Below, piece by piece: positions 56,714 through 64,000 of a stretch of 64,000 bases of DNA. The notes beneath the pieces were generated by a model. It ran no database searches. It had not been told where the DNA came from and saw only the letters and a list, made by a program, of their open reading frames with translations. Source of the DNA: Lathyrus oleraceus (taxonomy: Eukaryota > Streptophyta > Magnoliopsida > Fabales > Fabaceae). The first letter of the stretch is position 1. Every line of letters begins with the position of its first letter. A program made the position numbers and the translations under genes. The stretch is taken from the NCBI RefSeq assembly GCF_024323335.1, contig NC_066585.1, positions 530,516,582 to 530,580,581 of the forward strand, read 5' to 3'.

Positions 56714-58908
56714 TCAATCACTATCTTCTTCTTTTGGCCTCAAGAGAAGGTGGAACAAGCCTTCTGTCAAAGCTTCTTTAGAAGAAACCAAAGAAGCTCC
56801 CAACAGGTTCAATGCCTAGCATCATAACAGATAATTAAAATCATTCTTCATGATATAATCATTATTTGCACTATTTGCATGATAAGATGAAATCATTATT
56901 TTAAATTGCGGTTCAAAATCGCAATTGCAAACACAACATCGCTGATGCAGTAGTCTCTATAATTGCATCATACCACAATTGCGGTATTATTTAAAAACAT
57001 GCATTCTTCGATACTAGAAACTGCATCAGATAAATTTGTCTAATTTTTTAAAAATATTTTCGTAAAAAAATTCAAATTTTAAAACTCAAAACTCAATTTA
57101 TTTATGAAAAATATACGTTTGTGTTCTATTAGTCTTGTTTTACGTTGTATTTCAAATCTTAATCAAAATTCACGCTGCAATGGAACAATGTTCATCACAG
57201 CAACCCTAATGACCTAATCGCAACACCTACGTCTACATCTATAAGCGCAATTTAAAACCATTGATAAAATAAAATAATAATGATTCTTACCTCGGTTTCT
57301 CCGATGCTCACTACATGCTCCTCCAAATCATCCAAAGAAACATTCATCTTATGCAAAAATGAAATACTTGAACTATTTGCCAATGGTGTAACTTGCAAAT
57401 CATCCCACACAACAAAAAGTGATGGCCTCTTCACAAATCCCAAAGCAGATTCAGTTCTACCATAAGCTGATCTTGGATCAAAAAGCTTCATTGCTTCTGG
57501 ATTTTTCACACCACTTTTTTTCTTTGAAATCACTCCATTCACATTAGAATAACATATATGATTTTTAACCACACCTTTACCATACCAATAACTTGGAGTT
57601 TTCTCTTCATAAATATTTATTAGTGGTTGCTTCTTACAACCAAATTGAGAAGCCACTTTTGGATTTGGTAATGGATTACCTAGTAGAGGCTTTATGAGCC
57701 ATGATGGATTGAACTCTTTCACACTTTTGTGCAAATTTTCCATGCTTCGTAGAGAAAAATCTCCATCCAATTGTTCTAGAATAGATCCAATTGGTGTTGT
57801 GAGGAAACTCAAGAGAAAATCAACAAAATCTCCCTCAGCTTCAGCATAGAGTATCTTCTTCTTTGATTTTCTCACCATTAGTTTGAGTTTTATGTTAGTC
57901 CATTTTTCAACTTTTGGTCCTTGTTTTGGTGAGAATCTGTGCATCTTTTTACATTCTTTATTTGCCAAAAATATGTCAGTGAGAGGAGAGTTTGAGATTA
58001 ATGATTGCTTTAGCAAGTCCAAAATCTGAAATGTTAAAAATAACATATAAGTATATTATCGATAACACAGACACAGACACAGTAGGTAGCAGACATGACA
58101 CCAAAACTGATACATCGACATCAGTAACAATTTAAAAAATGAATAAATCGAATATAACCACATATATTAGTATCGGACACCAGACACGTTTTTGTTCAAA
58201 AGTGTCGAGGTTACTGAGTATGTTAATAATTCATCGAAGAAATATTACCTCTTTCAAGCCAACATTCAAGGAAATTTGTTTAAACTTGTTCAAATTCTTG
58301 TAACCAAGTTGGAGGAGTTGTTGAACCGAGTTACCAGGAGAGTTTTGCAACACTTTCAAATCATCAAAAATCAAATACAAACTTCCCTTCTTAACAAAAA
58401 CACCATCACCCAACCCCTCTTCACCAAAATCTCCATGCAACTTCATTTCTTTGTCCATCAATTTCCCACAATAGCAACAACTAGCACCAACAAAAGTACT
58501 CAAAAACCAATCACTCCCTCTATTACACCTTCCACACATGAAGTACTTAGTGGATTCTGAATCATCTAAATTCAACTTCAACTTCTTGCAAAGAGCCTCG
58601 CAAGGGTTGCGCGGACGAAGCAACATTGTCTTGCAAATATTGTTCCAGAAAACACCATCACTAAAATTTTCAACACTCTTGTAAAGATTGTGGATGCAAC
58701 CAAATGTATCTTGTGGTTGATCATTAATTTCATGTATATGATCGTGTTGATTATTGGACACAAGCCTAATGATAGTTCCTAATGGAAGTGTGAGAAAACT
58801 AAACAAAATGTCTACTAAGTCACTTTTTGATTCTGCTACAACTACACGGTTTTTTTCTTTGTCAACCAAAAGTCTCAAAGGGAATTTTGGTTCTTGAATG
58901 GAAGCCAT
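56714..58908 (-). CDS. DUF674 family protein, three exons
   Basis: Exons 58249-58908, 57291-58025 and 56714-56815 (660, 735 and 102 nt) keep one frame and give 498 aa, the usual size of plant DUF674 proteins; their function is unknown. Donors are GAG/GTAATA (58248) and GAG/GTAAGA (57290); acceptors are TTTCAG (58026) and TGCTAG (56816). All junctions are phase 0. The protein has two related halves: residues about 8-220 (FPLRLLVDKEKNRVVVAESK, SFLTLPLGTI, CGRCN..CCYCGKLMDKEM) and about 240-498 (KLMVRKSKKKILYAEAEGDF, SFLTTPIGSI, LKLF-type EAMKLFDPRS). Each half ends in a repeat: GLKE-ILDLLKQSLISNSPLT and ALNLLGASLVSSKEALT. CxxC pairs suggest metal binding in the first half. No signal peptide or membrane span. 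No disruptions are seen, so it is probably active. Confidence 0.9.
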
Positions 58909-59624
58909 AAAAAAAAAGTAAACAAGGTTAAGTGAGAATTTTGATTATCTCTTGTGGTGTTGTTTTTGTTTTTCACATGTCATTTAATTGATTCATAGCA
59001 TGTTGTTGTTATTAATGATGTTGTGTTTGGAGTTAAATAGTGAAAATAAAATGAGAAATTTCCTTCAAGATTGGACAGTGTCATTGTTTTTGTTTTTTAT
59101 GGGAGAAAAGACAAAGGGTTTATTTGTTTTTTTGCGTAAGTGTTGGAATAGTGAATTTCACACAATTTTCGGATTTGTTTTTGTCGAAAAGCACTTGGAA
59201 ACTTACATGACATTTCCTATTTTAACATTTCTTTTATAAACTTATCATGAAATTTAACATTGTTGCATTTCCCTTTTCTATTGTAACACATGATTAAGTG
59301 TAGTTTTGTAAAATTACTTTTTATTAAAAATAAATTGAATGTTAAGAGATTTAAATATTTAAATATATTAATTTAGAATTTCGTTGAACAACAAATATGA
59401 GTTTATAAACAATTGTAAAGATAAAAACTCCATATATTAAGTTAGAGGAAATTCTTAATATGAAATTGATTTTAGTTGTGAATATTTAAACATATTGAAT
59501 CAATTCTACACTTCTAAATTAAATTTTTACTTTTTTATAAAATAAATTTATGACAACATTGGAAACTATATCCTCTTTATTACAACTTTTTTTAAAATAA
59601 CTTTTGATAATTTTTTTTTTTTAA
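58909..59624. other. Upstream region of the DUF674 gene
   Basis: The promoter should lie here on the minus strand. A run of A residues directly precedes the ATG. No convincing TATA box was identified; the far part is AT-rich without features. The plus-strand ORF at 58988 has no recognisable domain. Confidence 0.4.
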
Positions 59625-61912
59625 AGTATTATGGCTTCAGGATAATAGACGATTACTATGACATTGTGATAAGAGGCAATTACTATAGTTTTATGATAGT
59701 AGACGATTTCACAAAATTTATTTGGACTATATTTTTAGCTCACAATGGAGAAACTTTTAAAAAAATTGTCCGATTTTCCAAGCTGGACCAAAACCAATCA
59801 AATTTTAAAATAATTTTTGTATGAAGTGATCATGGTGGTGAATTTGTTAATCACCACTTTAAATATTTTTGCTATGAAAAAGGTATAACCCGCAACTTCT
59901 CATGTTCTCACACTCCATAATAGAATGGTGTTGTAGAACGTAAAAATCGTAATTTAGAAGAATCAACACAAACTATGATAAGTCAGATGAGTTTATCTAA
60001 ATACTTTTGGACAGCTGCGGTTAACACTACATGACACGTCTTAAACAGGGTGGTCATTAACCATATCATAAAGAAGACTCCATATAATGGTAAAGACAAG
60101 TATGGTAAGTTATATGTCAAATCTGATGAGAAAATATTCTTGGGTATTCTTCATCTAGTAAAGCATGTATGGCTTTCAATAATGGAAACTCTATTGCTGA
60201 AGAGTATGTGCATGTAACTTTTGATGAAACCAAATCCAAAGAGACAGGAAGAGGTATTTCTTCTATTTTTGATGTTTTAGGTAAAATCATGGAAGATTTA
60301 GTTAAAGATGTCATTTCAAAAGTGGATTCTCCTAAAAATGAGGACATTAAAGATGATAACGATGAAAGAAAACAAGAGGATGACAAACAAAACACCTCAA
60401 TTAAATTTCCTCAAGATTGAGTTGTTGTGAAAGACCATTTGTTGGATAATATTCTAAGAGACATAAAAATGGGTGTAAGCATGTGTTCTCAAGTTAATAA
60501 TTTATGAAATTATTAGGTTTTCATTTCATTGATTGAACCCAAAAAAATATCATTGATGCTTTGAGTGATGAATGTTGGTTCTTTGCTATGTAAGAAGAGT
60601 TCAATCAATTTAAAAGAGATGATGTATGTGATCCCATTCCACGTCCTTAAAATAAAACAATCTTAGGCACTAGATGAGTTTTTTTTAACAAGTTTGATGA
60701 GAGTGACATAATTACATGAAAAAAAGCATGAGTGATGGAAAAAGTATATAGTCAAGCTGAAGGGATGGCTATGAGGAAACATATGATCTTGTAGCTCGTC
60801 TAGAAGCGATTTGATTTCTTTTGGTATTTGCATGCTCCCTTGATTTTAAATTATATTAGATGGAAGTTAATTTCACATTTCTAAATGGTTTTATAAATGA
60901 AGATGTATATGTCTCTCAACCTCCCAAATATGAGGATCACGAAAATGTTGACCTAGTTTTTAAACTAAAAATGATTATTTATGGTCTCTAACAAACTCCT
61001 AAAGCTTGGTATGAGCACTTTAGTGACTTATTACTAAAGAAAGAATTAATGGAGGTAACTTAGACACTATTTTGTTTATAAAGTGTAAAAGATTGCATAT
61101 TCTTTTAGTTCAGATTTTTAGACGATATTATTTTTGGTTATACTAATGAGTCTTTATGAAAAAAAATTGTGTCATGCAGGGAGAATTTGAGATAGAACTC
61201 AAATATTTCTAGGGCTTAAAAATCAAGCAAACAGAAAAAGGCATATTCATTAGCCAAACAAAGTATTGTTCGGGGATACTCAAAAAGTATGACATGAAAG
61301 ATTCCAAATCCATATCTACACCAATGGCTTCGAATATTTGAATTGATAAAGATGAAAAAGTATTGGAGATCGAGATCACCCAATATAGAGGAATATAAGG
61401 ATACCTTCTTTATTTATAGTCAAGCCTACCTAATATTATGTTTAATGTGTGTATATGTGCTAGATTTCAAGCTTCCCCACAGGAATCCCACTTTAAGAAC
61501 GTTAAAAGTATTTTAAGGTTTCTAAATGGAACCTCAAACCATGTTTTATTGTTTCCCAAAGGAAGTGAACATAACTTAATAGGCTTATCTGATTTTGATT
61601 TTGCGAGGTGCAAATCAGATAGGAAAAGTATTATAGTACTTGTCACCTATTTGGAAAAAAAATTCTTTCTTGGCACAGCAAGAAGCAACAATATAATGTT
61701 GAGGCTGAATATGTAGCTGTTGGCAACTGTTGTGCACAAGTCCCTATGATTTCAAACTTGGTTGTGTTTCAATTAAGTGCAATAACACTAGTATGATTAG
61801 TCTTACTACGAATCCAGCTTTACACTCCCGCACAAAGCATATGTAGATTAGGCACAATTTTTTTAGGGATCAAGTTGAAAAGGGTGATGTAATTTTTGAA
61901 TATGTGGACACC
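59625..61912 (+). pseudogene. SIRE/Maximus-type Ty1/copia pol remnant
   Basis: Order on the plus strand: integrase (SFMIVDDFTKFIWTIFLAHN, SDHGGEFVNHHFKYFC, NGVVERKNRNLEEST, KYFWTAAVN) at 59640-60040; a linker at 60169-60420; RT from about 60540 (MDGS-type MEVNFTFLNGFINEDVYVSQ, LDDIIFGYTNESL with the two catalytic aspartates kept) to about 61330; RNase H at 61438-61720 (CARFQASPQESHFKNVK, DFDFARCKSDRKS). The final readable piece, VEKGDVIFEYVDT, ends exactly at an LTR insertion. Stops and frameshifts are frequent, so it is long dead. Gag, protease and LTRs of this copy are not in the window. Confidence 0.9.
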
Positions 61913-64000
61913 TGTCGCGTCGCAAAAAATACAGAGTCGCCACTAGATTTTATTTATTCCAAAGGAAAGGGAAAATAGCGATAAAACCCCAAAAGAATAA
62001 TCTTCGTAACCAAGAGAGGATTCAGAAGTCGGTTATGCAAGGGCAAGATATTAGCACCCCTCACATCAGTTATACTCAACAGGAACCACTATGATTGTTC
62101 TTCATGCGTATGGATGTTGTTATCTTAAGGTTACTTGCTATCAATTAATGCAGAGAAATATAAGTTTTATATTAGTGTGAAAAAGAAAATAATTATTAAT
62201 GTGTTCGCCAATGATTCAATCTCTTGTACCTCTGTATCCTCATTCGTGCAATAAGGAATAAGAAAGTCAGATCTTCGTAGTTCCGATCATAAAATGAAGC
62301 ATTTGTTATTTGTTTTTATTGGACAATGTTAATGTTAACGTTCACGTTCTAGCGGTCAACTTTGCTTGTATGCTCACGCATGAGAGGCTTAAGTGTTTGT
62401 TTGTTTATGGTAGAATGGATGCGCTTGGATCATATTCTAGCAGTTAAAAATTACTTGTTCGTACCACGGTTAATGGAGGCTAAAACTTTGTTTGTACCAC
62501 GGTAGAATGGAAGTAACATATTCTTTCTGAAAAGGTTTTGAAATTCCTAAAGCGGAAAATTGGATTTGATTGGTAGTTGTTGATTTTAGTACGGAGACAA
62601 GTATTATACCACAAGCTAAGTACGATCGACAATCTGAATACTTTGGAGCTGAGAGGAGAGTTCCATCCTAACCCCATTTTTTCATCCAAAAGAGTTTTGA
62701 TTATGAAATGGTTTGGAGAGTTTAATCATTAGTACTTAGAGGGAGACGAGTATCTAATCATTGGCTAAGTACGACCAATAATTAGAGTACTCGAGAGTTG
62801 AGGGGACAGTGGCATCTTAACTACTATGTTTCTCTCTCAGAACATCATATTGAACTTATTTTACTATCAAGTGATTTGAGGAGGAGGTCAAGTAATCGGG
62901 CCACAGGCTAGGTACGGTCGACAATCCAAGTACTTGAGTTGTGCACAAGTACATACACCTCACTTTTACCTTCCAGTTTATTGAGAAAATATTTTGAAAA
63001 GACATTTGACATTGGATCAAACGTTTGGATTTTTTAATCAAAAAGTGTGTGAAGAAATAGATAAAGATGGGTGTAGAAGTAGAAAAGAATGGAAGAATGG
63101 AATGGATAATTATGGTGAGATACTTGACGTTGGATCAAGAATTCGCGTTGCTTTGAAGTGAGTTTGATTTGGAAAAAACACTTGACATTGGATCAAGTGT
63201 ATTTTTTGTCTTTTGAAAAAGATATTTTTATCATTTTATTTTATCTTTTTTAATTAGCATGTAATGGGAAGCATTAAAGGAAAATAAACCTAAGCTATTA
63301 TACTTTCATGGGAGTATGGGGCATATGACCCACAATGGGGGAACGATACCAAACAATACAAGGAATGGGAAATGGAATCATACAAGTTTACAAATCAATA
63401 CCATGCCTAAAACCAAAATCAAGGCCAAAAGTTATTTACCAAAATTATTCTACATTTACCATTCATTCTACCTTTAGACAAGGTAAATTGGAAAAGAAAG
63501 TGATTTGAAATATTTGGTTTGGATCAACAAGTACATGTCATAGTTATTTGTTATAGTAAAAATAAAAAGGAAAACACATTGCAAAAAAATTGATACTGTA
63601 GTAAAAAGAGATACAGATCAAACATAATGCAATAGAAAAGGAAAGAATTCAAATTCACTACCAAACAAGATGCATAATGGAGCAGTGCAGTATTTCACCA
63701 AATTGCAAAAACACAATAGACACAAATTTGATTCCACAACATTTTTTCATTTGTATCAACACAACTCATATCCCTTGACCTAATCCTAACAAACCTTACA
63801 CCATTCCCACTATAAATATATGCTCATATTAGAAGAGAAGAGGCAAAGAGAAACCCTAACAGCCACTAACTGGGAATACACCAAGCAACTTACTGTAAAT
63901 TAAGAACAGAGAAAATCCACAGTGAGATCATAAAGAAACTCTAACCGCCAACTCTACACACTACCTAATACAAAAAAAAAGTTTTAAACAATAGAGAAAC
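61913..64000 (-). mobile_element. Ogre/Tat-type LTR inserted in copia pol, runs off window
   Basis: Begins (plus-strand reading) TGTCGCGTCGCAAAAAATAC, the reversed LTR end, and follows the LTR at 33386-34850 nearly step by step up to about 63420 (GGGCATATGACCCACAAT is shared with 34760). Beyond that the two differ, so the last 580 bp may be a variable part or another insertion. A TATAAATATA string at about 63812 is on the plus strand, followed by GAGAAACCCTAACAGCC. The five bases before it, ACACC (61908-61912), are the predicted target-site repeat. Confidence 0.75.

Noticed and set aside
58192..58560. A 122-codon plus-strand ORF
   Set aside because: Antisense to exon 1 of the DUF674 gene, which has a coherent domain and splice structure.
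1..64000. CRISPR-like arrays or a prokaryotic defence system
   Set aside because: The repeats are long tandem units without unique spacers of constant size, and the coding content is a plant retrotransposon landscape.

Overview
This is a plant nuclear window, most likely from a legume and probably the tribe Fabeae (pea, vetch, lentil). The call rests on a large Ogre-type Ty3/gypsy retrotransposon with an extra ORF before gag and a spliceable intron between protease and reverse transcriptase, on many related very long LTRs, and on SIRE/Maximus-type Ty1/copia remnants. There is no operon-like or prokaryotic organisation. Genuine host genes are sparse.

Layout. Positions 1-13229 hold one Ogre-like element on the minus strand (5' LTR, primer binding site, leader, ORF1, gag-pro, intron, RT-RNaseH-integrase, 3' UTR with 143-bp tandem repeats); its 3' LTR lies beyond the left edge. 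Positions 13231-14682 look like a second LTR, next to or nested with the first. Positions 14683-28060 hold three diverged copies of one composite block: a CACTA-like end, a degenerate L1-type LINE on the minus strand, and a gypsy-type solo LTR inserted in the LINE. Two of the copies form a 2.76-kb tandem duplication. Positions 28061-31139 are AT-rich with a LINE ORF1-type fragment, microsatellites and a 250-bp tandem duplication. Positions 31140-33085 carry a small two-exon gene for a secreted cysteine-rich (thionin-like) peptide. Positions 33386-40725 hold the 3' part of another Ogre/Tat-type element with a 4.9-kb LTR, and 40738-46630 an inverted pair of related LTRs around a SIRE-type gag fragment. 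A copia LTR follows. Positions 48435-52725 are a second copy of the cysteine-rich peptide locus, now a pseudogene and broken by a solo LTR and a 5'-truncated LINE. Next come a short-LTR copia remnant and a long-inverted-repeat element carrying a fragment of a quinone reductase (FQR1/WrbA-type) gene. A three-exon DUF674 gene (56714-58908) is the only long intact host gene. Positions 59625-61912 are a decayed SIRE-type pol, cut by another Ogre/Tat-type LTR running off the right edge.

Host functions are few: a secreted cysteine-rich peptide possibly involved in defence or signalling, and a DUF674 protein of unknown role. Everything else records repeated transposon insertion, deletion and segmental duplication. 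Element boundaries come from reading TG...CA ends, target-site repeats and comparison among copies inside the window. No alignment or database search was run, so lineage names are by recognition.
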